Below, one piece after another: positions 54,996-63,903 of a stretch of 64,000 bases of DNA; within the stretch, counting starts at the first letter, position 1; each line of letters opens with the position of its first letter. Under the pieces are notes generated by a model, which was given only the letters and a program-made list of their open reading frames with translations, did no database searches and was not told the origin of the DNA. The translations under genes and the position numbers were made by a program. The stretch lies in the NCBI GenBank assembly GCA_028697145.1, contig JAQVFR010000002.1, positions 116,079 to 180,078 of the forward strand, in the 5' to 3' direction. This DNA comes from Actinomycetota bacterium. GTDB taxonomy: Bacteria > Actinomycetota > Geothermincolia > Geothermincolales > RBG-13-55-18.

Positions 54996-55172
54996 CTATG
55001 AGACGGCCTCGCATTCATCTCGAACCGGGTAATCTTCCGGAAATCTCTCCGAGCCCAATACCTGGACGAAGAGCTTGTTCGGGTACTCTACGGTCTCTCG
55101 TTTCAAAGAGTAACAGGACCAGGTGCCCTTGCGGCGTGCGACTACAAGGCCGGCTTCACGCGGCACGCCGGT
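54996..55172 (-). pseudogene. arsR: C-terminal remnant of a second ArsR regulator
   Basis: Directly after the stop of the Cys-rich gene and in the same frame, the sequence reads VPREAGLVVARRKGTWSCYSL, the wing of an ArsR winged-helix protein, and continues for about 35 more residues to a stop. The DNA-recognition and metal-binding helices are missing. The relic lies between the Cys-rich gene and acr3. Confidence 0.7.
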
Positions 55173-55841
55173 TCAACGCGGATAATAGGGGCACCTCTCG
55201 AGGTGGCATTGCGGGTTGAGTTCATGCTTGGAGCATACCCCTGCCATCTTGCGTGAAGGGAGCTCGTAGCCCATCTCCCCCAGTTTCTTCACCGCCAGGC
55301 TCAGGGTGGCGTAGGCACTCAAGGCGCAGCACCTCGGCCCTCCCATTCTGGCGATGCGGGCGATGGCTTCGCTCGATGCCTTGAGGACATCCGACCGCTC
55401 TTCCCCGTGAAAGGGGGTGGAACGGGTGATGATGCTCAGGGCGATCCCCAGCCCCGTCGCGGCGCCGCAGGACCCATGGAAGCCGCATGCGCCGGCCGGG
55501 ATCATCAGGCCCCTTTTCAAGGCTTCGGACACGTCCGCGTCCGTGAAGTCGTAACCGTTGTTCCGGAGCGCGGCGATGATGATGCCGGCGATCATACCGT
55601 GATGCCAGGGCCCGTGAAAGGGCAGCTCTCGCGAGTCCGTCCAACGTCTCCTCAATTCCTCTACGACCACCTGGTACATCTTAACCGGGTCCTTCTCCTG
55701 CCTGGCGGGGACGATCTCAAAGAGAGCAGGCATGAATGCCTTGTAGTCCTCCATGGTAAGGCCGTCGTAATCCAGTGCCGCCCCCATGAATTCATCATAG
55801 GACGCTATCCTGCCGCATTCCTCGAACTCTTCATGCTTCAT
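55173..55841 (-). CDS. Cysteine-rich DUF5714-like protein of the arsenic cluster
   Basis: A 222 aa soluble protein with a conserved cysteine core GACGFHGSCGAATGLGIALS, a PRCCALSAYATL pair and a C-terminal CSKHELNPQCHLERCPYY cluster (four of the cysteines close together). This matches C_GCAxxG_C_C/DUF5714-type proteins, often encoded next to arsenite exporters and radical SAM enzymes. It may bind a metal or thiol-reactive arsenic. It lies between arsR and the broken arsR. Confidence 0.75.
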   Translation of the reverse strand: MKHEEFEECGRIASYDEFMGAALDYDGLTMEDYKAFMPALFEIVPARQEKDPVKMYQVVVEELRRRWTDSRELPFHGPWHHGMIAGIIIAALRNNGYDFTDADVSEALKRGLMIPAGACGFHGSCGAATGLGIALSIITRSTPFHGEERSDVLKASSEAIARIARMGGPRCCALSAYATLSLAVKKLGEMGYELPSRKMAGVCSKHELNPQCHLERCPYYPR

Positions 55842-55919
55842 CTAAACCTTCCTTTCCCATCCGGCCAAACGTTCCCGGATCTTGCAGCCCGTCTTGTTGC
55901 GGCCGCGGGGCTAAACCCT

Positions 55920-56267
55920 TCAACATCTTGACCTCTCCGGATATCTATCCGGCAGCTTGTGCTCACCGAGGATCTCCCTGAATTCGCGGTTAAGCTTTTG
56001 GAGCGCTTCCGGCACCAGGGAATAATAGGAAGAGGTACCTTCCTTGCGCACCTCCACTAATCCCGCTTCCCTCAATACTCCCAGGTGATGTGAGGCCAGG
56101 GGTTGGGAGATGGCCAGCCCCTCCTCCACCTCGCAGACGCATTTCTCTCCGAAAAAGAGGGTGCAGAGGATGCGCAAGCGGCTGGGATCCGAGATGACCT
56201 TGAGCATTTCGGATAATTCTTTTACCTCAGGATTTGCCGCACACTTGAAGGTGGGCTTCTTCTCCAT
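55920..56267 (-). CDS. arsR: ArsR-family arsenite-sensing repressor
   Basis: A 115 aa winged-helix repressor. The metal site CVC (C43, C45 in EKCVCEVEEGL) is the classic As(III)/Sb(III) pair of ArsR, and ISQPLASHHLGVLREAGLV is the recognition helix. It probably represses the divergent or downstream ars genes. The upstream AT-rich stretch (56305-56345) carries TATAAT near 56309-56315 and imperfect dyads that may be its operator. Confidence 0.93.
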   Translation of the reverse strand: MEKKPTFKCAANPEVKELSEMLKVISDPSRLRILCTLFFGEKCVCEVEEGLAISQPLASHHLGVLREAGLVEVRKEGTSSYYSLVPEALQKLNREFREILGEHKLPDRYPERSRC

Positions 56268-56549
56268 ATCCTTGCCCTGCCTTTCCTCCTCCCCGCCGCG
56301 ATCATTATAAACGATTGCTTATATAAACTGTTATTAATATAATGCAGGCGTGAGCGCCGTGCAATAGTATCCATCACGATATGGGCAGGGTGTATTATTC
56401 ATAGAACGGGGCCAACCGGGCTGAGTATTACGCAACCGATGCAGAGCAAAGGATGGCATGAATCCGAAAATATCTCGTTCGTGTGCAGCGAAGACGCCTG
56501 CCGCTCCAGGATGGCGGAGACCTGAAAATGCCAGCGTGCTCATGTTGGG

Positions 56550-57530
56550 GTGATGAGGTTGCCGGCTCATGAGGCATCGTATGCCATAGAGGTTCGGGAG
56601 CTGAAAAAAGTGTACGGCGAGGTGACCGCCGTGGACGGCATCTCCCTACAGGTGGAGGCGGGCGAGCTATTCGGCTTCCTGGGCCCAAACGGGGCGGGGA
56701 AGACGACCACAGTGAACATCCTCACCGGCGTATCCCTACCTACAGCGGGCTCGGCTTCCATCCACGGCCACGACGTGGTCAGGGACTCCTTCCGCGCCAA
56801 GGAGAACCTCAACGTGGTACCGGAGGTGTCCAACGCCTACAACGAGTACACGGCCTGGAAGAACCTCGTGTTCACCGGCGCCCTCTACGGCGTACCGCGC
56901 AAGGAGGCGGCGCGCCGGGCCGAGGAACTGCTGCGCACCTTCGACCTCTACGACAAGCGGGACTCCAAGGTGAAGGGCTTCTCACAGGGCATGCGGCGCA
57001 AGCTGGTCATCGCCATGGCCCTTATCAACGAGCCCCGGGTTTTATTCATGGATGAGCCCACCACCGGCCTGGACGTGCAGAGCGTGCTCGCCATCCGGGA
57101 CATGGTGAGGGACCTGAACCGCATGGGGATAACCGTCTTCCTCACCACCCACAATCTCGTCGAGGCCAACGTCCTCTGCGACCGCGTGGCCATCATCAAC
57201 CGCGGCAGGATCGTCGCCACCGACACCCCGGAGAACCTCAAACGGGCGGCGCGCCAGGTGCAGGTGGTGGAGGTTTCCTTCGACCGCATGGCCCCGGAGA
57301 CGGACGGCGAGGTGGCGGCCCTCGCGGGGATAAGGGAGGCGTCGAGGCAGGGAGACAAGCTGCGCCTGATCACCGACGAGCCCTCCAGGGCTATATCCGC
57401 CGTCAACCGTTTCGCCGATGAGAAAGACCTCGCCATCACGTATATAAGCACGCCGGGCCCTAGCCTGGAGGACGTCTTCGTGGAACTGACCGGGATCGGT
57501 GAGTCCTCCGAGGGGAGTGCGGAACGATGA
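56550..57530 (+). CDS. ABC transporter ATP-binding protein
   Basis: A 326 aa exporter-type ATPase: Walker A GPNGAGKTTT, signature FSQGMRRKL (the usual LSGGQ is altered to FSQGM), Walker B VLFMDEPTTGLD, H-loop LTTHNL, and a C-terminal extension of about 100 residues typical of DrrA-like ATPases. The GTG start has TTGGGG upstream. It overlaps the permease start by 4 bases (ATGA). Confidence 0.93.
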   Translation: MMRLPAHEASYAIEVRELKKVYGEVTAVDGISLQVEAGELFGFLGPNGAGKTTTVNILTGVSLPTAGSASIHGHDVVRDSFRAKENLNVVPEVSNAYNEYTAWKNLVFTGALYGVPRKEAARRAEELLRTFDLYDKRDSKVKGFSQGMRRKLVIAMALINEPRVLFMDEPTTGLDVQSVLAIRDMVRDLNRMGITVFLTTHNLVEANVLCDRVAIINRGRIVATDTPENLKRAARQVQVVEVSFDRMAPETDGEVAALAGIREASRQGDKLRLITDEPSRAISAVNRFADEKDLAITYISTPGPSLEDVFVELTGIGESSEGSAER

Positions 57531-58294
57531 TCGGCGAGGCGCTGTCCCCCGAAAGGCTGGGCAAAGAGCTCCGCCGCGCCCTGGTCATCGCGGGCAAGGA
57601 CGTGAGGATATACTGCCTCAAGCCGCCCGTGCTGCTCTTCGGGCTGGTATTCCCCTTCTTCCTCTTCCTGGCCTTCTTCGTGGGCAAGAAGGGGCCGATA
57701 TCGGAGGGGATACCGGGACTGATCGCCATTTCTATCTTCTTCGCCGCATCCAACATCGCCCCCGCCGGCCTGCCCTACGAAAGGATGTTCAGGACCTTCA
57801 GCCGCTACCTCTCCGCGCCCATATCCCTCGATTGGATGATCTTCGGCAAGACCCTGGCCGGCTTCATCTTCGGGGTGCTGGTCTCGGTGATCCCCCTGCT
57901 GGTGGGGGTCATAGGCTACGGCATCAGCGTGACCTCGCCCGTCCTCCTGGTCCTGGCCCTGTTGGCGGGAGGGATGTGCTTCTCCTGCATGGGCACCCTG
58001 GTTGGCTCCATGCCCACCGATGCGCCAGGGAACGTGATGACCGTCCTCAACTTCGTGCGCCTGCCGCTGCTCTTCATGAGCGGCATCTTCGTGCCCCTGG
58101 CCGACATGCCCGGCTGGGCGCGGGGGCTGGCGGCGGTCTCCCCCTTGACCTACGCCAACGACCTGCTCAGGCACAGCATGGACCTGGACGGTTATTACCC
58201 CTGGTGGCTGGGCCTGCTCGTGCTGGTGCTTTATTCGGTGGTATTCTTCACCATCGCGGCCTGGATCTTCAACGTCTCCCGCCGCCGCTCGTGA
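57527..58294 (+). CDS. ABC-2 type permease
   Basis: A 255 aa membrane protein with six hydrophobic helices, pairing with the ATPase encoded just upstream. The SAPISLDWMIFGKTLAGF coupling-helix region and the ending LLRHSMDLDGY plus helix are DrrB-like. The substrate is unknown; it could export a drug or lipid. It sits between two tRNA fragments with the arsenic genes on the other strand. Confidence 0.92.
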   Translation: MIGEALSPERLGKELRRALVIAGKDVRIYCLKPPVLLFGLVFPFFLFLAFFVGKKGPISEGIPGLIAISIFFAASNIAPAGLPYERMFRTFSRYLSAPISLDWMIFGKTLAGFIFGVLVSVIPLLVGVIGYGISVTSPVLLVLALLAGGMCFSCMGTLVGSMPTDAPGNVMTVLNFVRLPLLFMSGIFVPLADMPGWARGLAAVSPLTYANDLLRHSMDLDGYYPWWLGLLVLVLYSVVFFTIAAWIFNVSRRRS

Positions 58295-58413
58295 ATATCA
58301 TTCGCGACAGACCACCTGGCGGACTTGTCATGATCTAACCAAAGACGCTAAACGTTTTCTGAGGATTCTAAACAATGGAAACGCGATGATAAAACCCCAG
58401 CTCAAACATAGAC

Positions 58414-58473
58414 TGGCGGAGAGGGTGGGATTCGAACCCACGAGACCCCTCGCGAGGCCCAACGGTTTTCGAG
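58414..58473 (-). repeat. tRNA-Ser(CGA) 3'-end fragment, copy 2 (att-like)
   Basis: 60 bases identical to copy 3 at 63132-63191. The fragment starts exactly at the anticodon loop (CTCGAAA) and ends in CCA. The 5' half of the tRNA is not present upstream. The flank on the CCA side shares further partial similarity with copy 3. Confidence 0.93.
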
Positions 58474-58518
58474 GCGTATGGGCTCTGCAAAAGAGGTTGT
58501 TTTTCGCATGCTGGGCTT

Positions 58519-59113
<595 letters not shown>

Positions 59114-59164
59114 TCAAACTGCTTATATTTTATCATCTCAGCATGACACGACGAGAACCCGGGA

Positions 59165-59401
59165 CTAGTCATGGTCTAGGCGCGCCAGGGCTTTCCGGGT
59201 GCGGGCGAGCCAGTAGGAGTCGGGCGTCACTCCCATCTCGAGATACATCTCCTCGGCCTTGCGGAGGCTTTCAAGTGCTTCCTCTCTGCGGCCGGCGAGC
59301 TCGAAGACCCCGCCCAGGAAGAAATGGCCCAGTCCCAGCCAATACATCGCAGTGCCCAGGAGAAACTTTACCCCCGACTCCTGGTAGCGCTCGATGGCCA
59401 T
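59165..59401 (-). pseudogene. C-terminal tetratricopeptide-repeat remnant
   Basis: A 78-residue frame with one full TPR (LGLGHFFLGGVFELAGRREEALESLRKAE) and the end of another repeat, finishing TRKALARLD. This resembles the last repeats of large TPR adenylate cyclase- or LuxR-type regulators. The upstream part is missing. Confidence 0.55.
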
Positions 59402-59443
59402 GCTCGCGTGATGGACCAGGCCAGCCGCGTCGCCTTCGGGGAA

Positions 59444-59625
59444 CGCAACGCTGCAGTAACCATTGTCGATGTATCCGACCCCGAAGACCTCGTCGATCTC
59501 CAGCCCAGCCCGGGGTGATCCTGGATTATGACGCCAAGGGCAACGTCATCGGCATCGAGATGCTCGATCTGAGTAAAGGGGTGGCAAGCGAAAACCTCGA
59601 GAGCCTGCAATTCGAGACTTCTTGA
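59444..59625 (+). pseudogene. Frameshifted DUF2283 remnant
   Basis: VILDYDAKGNVIGIEMLDLSKG in one frame is a clear DUF2283 C-terminal part. The preceding strand (VTIVDVSDPEDLVDL) lies in another frame, and the frames meet at a G-run near 59512. A start and the first strand are not found, so it is broken. Confidence 0.55.
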
Positions 59626-59722
59626 TTGCCATTCAAAGCCTTTGGGTAATATCTTGATGCCTCATCTATCAAACGCCCCCGGAGCTGGGCAGCCAACACC
59701 CGGCTTCCTGCCCCCCTCCGGG

Positions 59723-59974
59723 TCATCTCGAGCTCGATGGTTCCGCCTTGAGGCCAGCTTTTTTTACGGCCTTCCGGATGTCACCGACGGATACGAGCGT
59801 GGGGTCGTAGGTAAGCGTCATCCGGTTGGTGATGGGGTTGAGGAGAAAATCCGCCACCCCCTTCAGGGACTTGACCCTCTTCTCGACGATCTGCCCCTCG
59901 CAGGAACAGCCCATCCCCACGATCTGGAAGACCGCGGTTTCCAGGCCTTCTTTTTCGCCCATGTCGTTACTCAT
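59723..59974 (-). CDS. Free heavy-metal-associated (HMA) domain protein with CxC
   Basis: An 83 aa ferredoxin-like HMA domain: IVGMGCSCEGQIVEKRV with cysteines C23 and C25. The usual HMA metal loop is C-x2-C; here one residue is missing between the cysteines. The same C-x-C is in the N-terminal HMA of the adjacent ATPase, so the two probably handle the same metal. AAGGAGGGAAG precedes the ATG. It starts 14 bases after the ATPase stop. Confidence 0.88.
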   Translation of the reverse strand: MSNDMGEKEGLETAVFQIVGMGCSCEGQIVEKRVKSLKGVADFLLNPITNRMTLTYDPTLVSVGDIRKAVKKAGLKAEPSSSR

Positions 59975-59988
59975 CTTCCCTCCTTCGC

Positions 59989-62184
59989 TTATTCCGTCTC
60001 CACGGCCATCGCCGCGGCAGCCCCCAGGCCTTGTCCTTCCAGCTCGGCAGCCTTCTTCCACTTCCAGGTCAGCAGCCTCAGGGCGTTGAAGATCACCAGT
60101 ACAGCGCTCGCCTCGTTCAAGAGCAGGCCCGTGACCAGGCCGAGCAAGCCGATCAGCGCCATGGTGACCATGAAGGCGATGTTCACCAGGGACACGACGA
60201 TGTTCTGCCTGATATTGCGGACCGCTCTGCGGCTCAAGGCCCGCAGATATCCGATCCTCGAGAGGTCGTCCGACATCAGCACGACGTCCCCGGCCTCGAT
60301 AGCTATATCCGAGCCCGCGGCACCCATGGCGATCCCTACACCGGAGGCGGCCATGGCAGGAGCGTCGTTTATACCGTCTCCGACCATCGCCACCTCTCCG
60401 TATTCGTCCCTCAGTCTTTTTATCACCTCGACCTTATCGACCGGAAGCAGTTGAGCGTAGAGTTCGTCGACCCCCGTCTTGAGGGCGATAGCCTCCGCAC
60501 TTCGCCGGTTATCGCCGGTGAGCATGACCGTTTTGACCCCGGATTTCTTCAGCTGCTGCAGCGCCTCCCTCGCCCCGGGCCTGACCTCATCGGCGATAGC
60601 CAACGATCCTATCAGGCGCCCCTGTGTGCTCACGAGGACGACCGTCTTTCCCTCGTTCTCGAGAGCGGCGATCTCTTCCCTGGCTTGACCGGAAAGGACG
60701 ACTCCCATCTCCTCTTGAAACCTGTCGTTGCCGACCACGAAGAGCTTCCCTTTCGATCTCGCCGTGACCCCGAGCCCTGAAGTCTCCTGGAAGTCCTCTA
60801 CGGGCAGCAGTCCGGAAGAACCGAAGCTTTCCCTGGCTTTCCTGGCGATTGCGGCCGCCAATGGATGACCAGACCTCGACTCGATGCTCCCGGCAATATG
60901 CAACAGATCCCTCTCCGATGTCCCATCCAGCACCCTGGTGCCTGTCACCTCAGGCCTTCCGATGGTGAGGGTGCCCGTCTTGTCAAAAGCAATGACTTTG
61001 ACCTTGTCAAGCGCCTCTAGATACGCGCCACCTTTGAATGCCGTGCCGTTGCGGGCGGCATTGGCCATACCGGCCACCACCGCCACGGGAACCGAGAGTG
61101 CGAGCCCGCAGGAACAGGAGACCACGAAAACCACCAGACCACGGTAAATAAACTCTCGCCATTCCGCTCCGAGGAAAAGGGGCGGGACCACGGCCACCAG
61201 GATCCCGAGCAGCAGCATGATCGGCGTGTAGTACTTGCCGAAGCTGTCGGCGAAGGTCTGGTATGAAGTCTTCCTGGCCTGCGCTTCCTCGACGGAACAT
61301 ATGATCTTGGAGAGCATCGTCTCCGATGCCAGCCTGTCGACGCGCACTTCCAGCGATCCGTCCTGGTTGATCGTACCGGTGAAGACTTCGTCACCGACTT
61401 GCTTGCGTATCGGGATCGGTTCCCCGGTGACCGCTGCCTGGTTTACGAACGATGCCCCCCACACGATCTTCCCATCAACGGGTATCCTTTCTCCCGGCCT
61501 GACCACGACGACGTCTCCGACGCTGATGTCCTCGGTGCGCATGATCGTTTCTCCGCCCTCTTTGCGCACGATAGCCTCCTTCGGCGCCAGGTCCATGAGA
61601 GACCGGATCGCCCCCCTCGCCTTATCCACGGCATACGATTCGAGCACGTCGCCAAGGGAATATACAAAGATCAATATCGCCGATTCGTACCACATTCCCA
61701 GTATCATCGCCCCCGTGGCTCCGATGAGCATAAGCAGGTGGATGGTGGGTGTAAGGTTCATCAGGGCTATCAAGGCCTTGCGAGCGGGATAGAAAACGCC
61801 GATGAGCACCGCGAGCACGAATAGAACATCGCTCACCGCCTCCGGCACCCCCGCGAGCTTGAGCGCGAAGGAGACGATGATGACCGCGCCGCAGGCGTAG
61901 AGGGCGAGCTGCTGCTTCTCTCTCCACCAGGTACTGCGGCGTTTATCTTCCTTCGCCGACGAGGCGTTCATGCCCGTCTCCGCGATGGACCGTATTATGT
62001 CCTCTGCAGCTACTTTCGACTCGTCGTAACCGACGCGTACCCGCTTGGAGACAGGGTTTATATCATGGTTTGTTACTCCGGGTAAGGAACCCAGTTTCTT
62101 CTCTATCAGGCTCGCCTCGCAGGAACACTCCATCCCTTCGATCTGGAGGGTTATCTCCTTGTTGGCCAGCTCGCCGTCTTGCAT
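59989..62184 (-). CDS. P1B-type heavy-metal ATPase with CSC membrane motif
   Basis: A 731 aa transporting ATPase. The N-terminal HMA domain has C-x-C (C20, C22), the actuator loop TGEP, phosphorylation D401 in DKTGTLT, SGHPLA and GDGINDAP are intact. The membrane metal motif, CPC in most P1B pumps, is C357-S358-C359 (VVSCSCGLALSVP). The last-but-one helix reads LLNEASAVLVIFNALRLL and lacks the acidic ligand of zinc pumps. Substrate is therefore not predictable. It is preceded by the ArsR-type sensor and an operator, and followed by the free HMA protein. GGGAGG lies 5 bases before the ATG. Confidence 0.93.
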   Translation of the reverse strand: MQDGELANKEITLQIEGMECSCEASLIEKKLGSLPGVTNHDINPVSKRVRVGYDESKVAAEDIIRSIAETGMNASSAKEDKRRSTWWREKQQLALYACGAVIIVSFALKLAGVPEAVSDVLFVLAVLIGVFYPARKALIALMNLTPTIHLLMLIGATGAMILGMWYESAILIFVYSLGDVLESYAVDKARGAIRSLMDLAPKEAIVRKEGGETIMRTEDISVGDVVVVRPGERIPVDGKIVWGASFVNQAAVTGEPIPIRKQVGDEVFTGTINQDGSLEVRVDRLASETMLSKIICSVEEAQARKTSYQTFADSFGKYYTPIMLLLGILVAVVPPLFLGAEWREFIYRGLVVFVVSCSCGLALSVPVAVVAGMANAARNGTAFKGGAYLEALDKVKVIAFDKTGTLTIGRPEVTGTRVLDGTSERDLLHIAGSIESRSGHPLAAAIARKARESFGSSGLLPVEDFQETSGLGVTARSKGKLFVVGNDRFQEEMGVVLSGQAREEIAALENEGKTVVLVSTQGRLIGSLAIADEVRPGAREALQQLKKSGVKTVMLTGDNRRSAEAIALKTGVDELYAQLLPVDKVEVIKRLRDEYGEVAMVGDGINDAPAMAASGVGIAMGAAGSDIAIEAGDVVLMSDDLSRIGYLRALSRRAVRNIRQNIVVSLVNIAFMVTMALIGLLGLVTGLLLNEASAVLVIFNALRLLTWKWKKAAELEGQGLGAAAAMAVETE

Positions 62185-62240
62185 GGTCGCCTCCCTTAGC
62201 CGCGTTTCATGACCTTCGTGGCTTGTCTGCCGATGGATTC

Positions 62241-62260
62241 ATATTGAAATATATCAATAT
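62241..62260 (-). promoter_or_regulatory. ArsR-type operator before the ATPase gene
   Basis: A perfect dyad ATATTGA-N6-TCAATAT, 57 bases upstream of the ATPase start and 24 bases after the sensor gene. The half-sites match those of the operator before the sensor gene. Confidence 0.75.
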
Positions 62261-62283
62261 CCTTAGCAAAAAAAATTGGGTGT

Positions 62284-62607
62284 TCACTGCAGAATCTCGC
62301 GTATTTCTTCCATCTTTTTCTTGTTCAAACGATAGTACACCCAGGAGCCGCGTTTATCCGCTTCTACCAGACCGGCCTCGCGCAAGATCTTGAGGTGGTA
62401 CGAGACCGTGGGCTGGGCCAATCCGCAGCATCCCGCAAACTCGCAAGCGCAGACCTCAGGCCGCTGACGGAGATAATCCAGAATCGCCAACCGGGTTTCG
62501 TCGGAGAGCGCCTGAAAAAGACCGGCGGCCTCAGTGAACTGCGAACAAGATTTCCCGGCACCTTGATGCGCCTGTTTAGGTGACGGAGCGACACTTATTT
62601 TGGCCAT
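62284..62607 (-). CDS. ArsR/SmtB-family metal sensor with CAC and CC motifs
   Basis: A 107 aa winged-helix repressor. Cysteines C53 and C55 (PEVCACEF) and C60-C61 (AGCCG) lie near the recognition helix (LAQPTVSYHLKILREAGLV). CxC suits an As(III)-like trigonal thiolate site, and the extra CC could extend it. The ATG at 62607 lies six bases after the -10 box TAAGCT, so translation is probably leaderless from this codon rather than from the ATG at 62613. It should repress itself and the ATPase through matched operators. Confidence 0.92.
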   Translation of the reverse strand: MAKISVAPSPKQAHQGAGKSCSQFTEAAGLFQALSDETRLAILDYLRQRPEVCACEFAGCCGLAQPTVSYHLKILREAGLVEADKRGSWVYYRLNKKKMEEIREILQ

Positions 62608-62613
62608 AGCCAT

Positions 62614-62642
62614 AGCTTACTGAGCATATCGAAAAATGTCAA
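62614..62642 (-). promoter_or_regulatory. Promoter of the metal sensor gene, leaderless
   Basis: TTGACA (62642-62637), 17-base spacer, TAAGCT (62619-62614), then six bases to the ATG at 62607. The operator dyad covers the -35. Confidence 0.7.
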
Positions 62643-62646
62643 TATG
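62625..62646 (-). promoter_or_regulatory. ArsR-type operator overlapping the sensor promoter
   Basis: CATATTGA-N6-TCGATATG, a dyad with one mismatch and the same 6-base spacer as the second operator at 62241-62260. It spans the -35 hexamer, the standard place for repression. Confidence 0.75.
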
Positions 62647-62795
62647 TTTCATCCGCCCACCCATCTCAAGCGGGACATCAGGCCAAAGACCTGGACCGCC
62701 AAGCAGGCGAATACAGTATGGGATGGAAAAAGAGAGCTGGGCGCTTGACCGACAGGAGCCTTTCTCAATACCCTTTCTGAAAGCGATCCTCCGCC

Positions 62796-62962
62796 CTAGA
62801 GACTGGTCCTCTTCAACCGCGGGGCGATCAGGGCACTGCTATCATCATGCGCTTCAGCGTGCATGCCGTCTTCGACGTTTAAGAGATTCGTGAGATAAGA
62901 CGCTTCGTTGCCGCCCTCGTCGACGAACCAGAGGGTAATATCTGAGCGGGCTTCGGCTCAGA
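62796..62962 (-). pseudogene. Possible broken gene relic in the gap before copy 3
   Basis: An open stretch reading ITLWFVDEGGNEASYLTNLL to a stop at 62796, opened by a stop just upstream and without a start codon. It looks coding-like but is not recognisable. The rest of 62647-63130 shows no gene. Confidence 0.25.
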
Positions 62963-63037
62963 CGGAGCAGTGTGACACCAATATTGCGACAGCGAACGGC
63001 AGAAGCTTGAACTATTGGATACTTTGAACTCACCGAC

Positions 63038-63061
63038 TTGTCACAAATTTTGTCACAATCC
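63038..63061. repeat. Repeated TTGTCACAA element near the tRNA fragment
   Basis: TTGTCACAA occurs twice in tandem, and a near-identical 18-base sequence (ACAAATTTGTCACAATCC) recurs at 63310-63327 on the other side of copy 3. Such repeats flank integrase-type recombination sites; here they frame the tRNA fragment. Confidence 0.5.
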
Positions 63062-63127
63062 GTATTCGGCAACTTTCTGAGAGTTTCTGCTAGCGAAGGC
63101 GAGTCTGTAAAACCCCCGCTTAAACAT

Positions 63128-63191
<64 letters not shown>

Positions 63192-63476
63192 ACCTCATCG
63201 CCCGATTACAGGTATATCCTGGTAAATGGCCACTTCCCTTACCTGCTTGTTTACAGGTTTTGTCATTCGTATGTGCTCATATTTAATGCTATTGATTCGT
63301 ATCGTTGGCACAAATTTGTCACAATCCAAGAAGATGATGCCGCCCTCTTCTCATACATGACTGCCTCCTTGGGAGGTTCTCCTTCAGTTTCCGCGACCAT
63401 CAAAGTTGTTTTGTAGTCCCTTTCCGGCATCGATAGCGCCGTTCGACGCATCTACAGTCCGGAAAATACGCTTTCT

Positions 63477-63586
63477 CTCAGTTTTCGACAGTTGCTCTCA
63501 GTTGTTCTGAATTACATCTATCCTGCGTTTTTCTTAGAATCCAGTCGTTCTCAGTTGCTCTCAGTTTTCCTGAGTTGCGTTCAGCT
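63477..63586. repeat. Cluster of CTCAGTT-type repeats phased at 10 bases
   Basis: CTCAGTT is found at 63477, 63497, 63550 and 63560, with CTGAGTT at 63570 and TTCAGCT at 63580. The last four are spaced exactly 10 bases, the first two 20 bases. The period is not a multiple of three, so this is not coding. 63192-63618 otherwise contains no gene. Confidence 0.75.
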
Positions 63587-63618
63587 ACATTGACCATTTG
63601 TTGACCAATGGATCGCTA

Positions 63619-63903
63619 TTATGTCCTCCTGAAATAGTTCTGATTGACATCCACTCTTTCATAAAACGGTTTAATCCAATCTACAAAGATACTTGGTTCA
63701 AGGAGCTGGTCGCCAAACCATCCACAAGATAATGCATAACAACATTTTCTAGTCCTTGTCAGTGCAACCAAGAAACAGCGGATTTCATTATCTGTAGGGT
63801 GTTGATTATCTCTTGGGAAATGAGCGTTATTCAAGCCAGTAATGAAGACGTGCCCTGCTTGTAATCCCTTTGCCCCGACCAGAGAAGTGCATATTATTCT
63901 GAA
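63619..63903 (-). pseudogene. C-terminal remnant of a UvrD/PcrA-like helicase
   Basis: About 94 codons with VGAKGLQAGHVFITGLN (helicase motif V region) and FLVALTRTRKCCYAL (motif VI, with the arginine finger), ending RT. An in-frame stop at 63904 cuts the protein off from the ATPase core, and the other frames are broken upstream as well. AT-rich codon use differs from the rest of the window. Confidence 0.65.
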
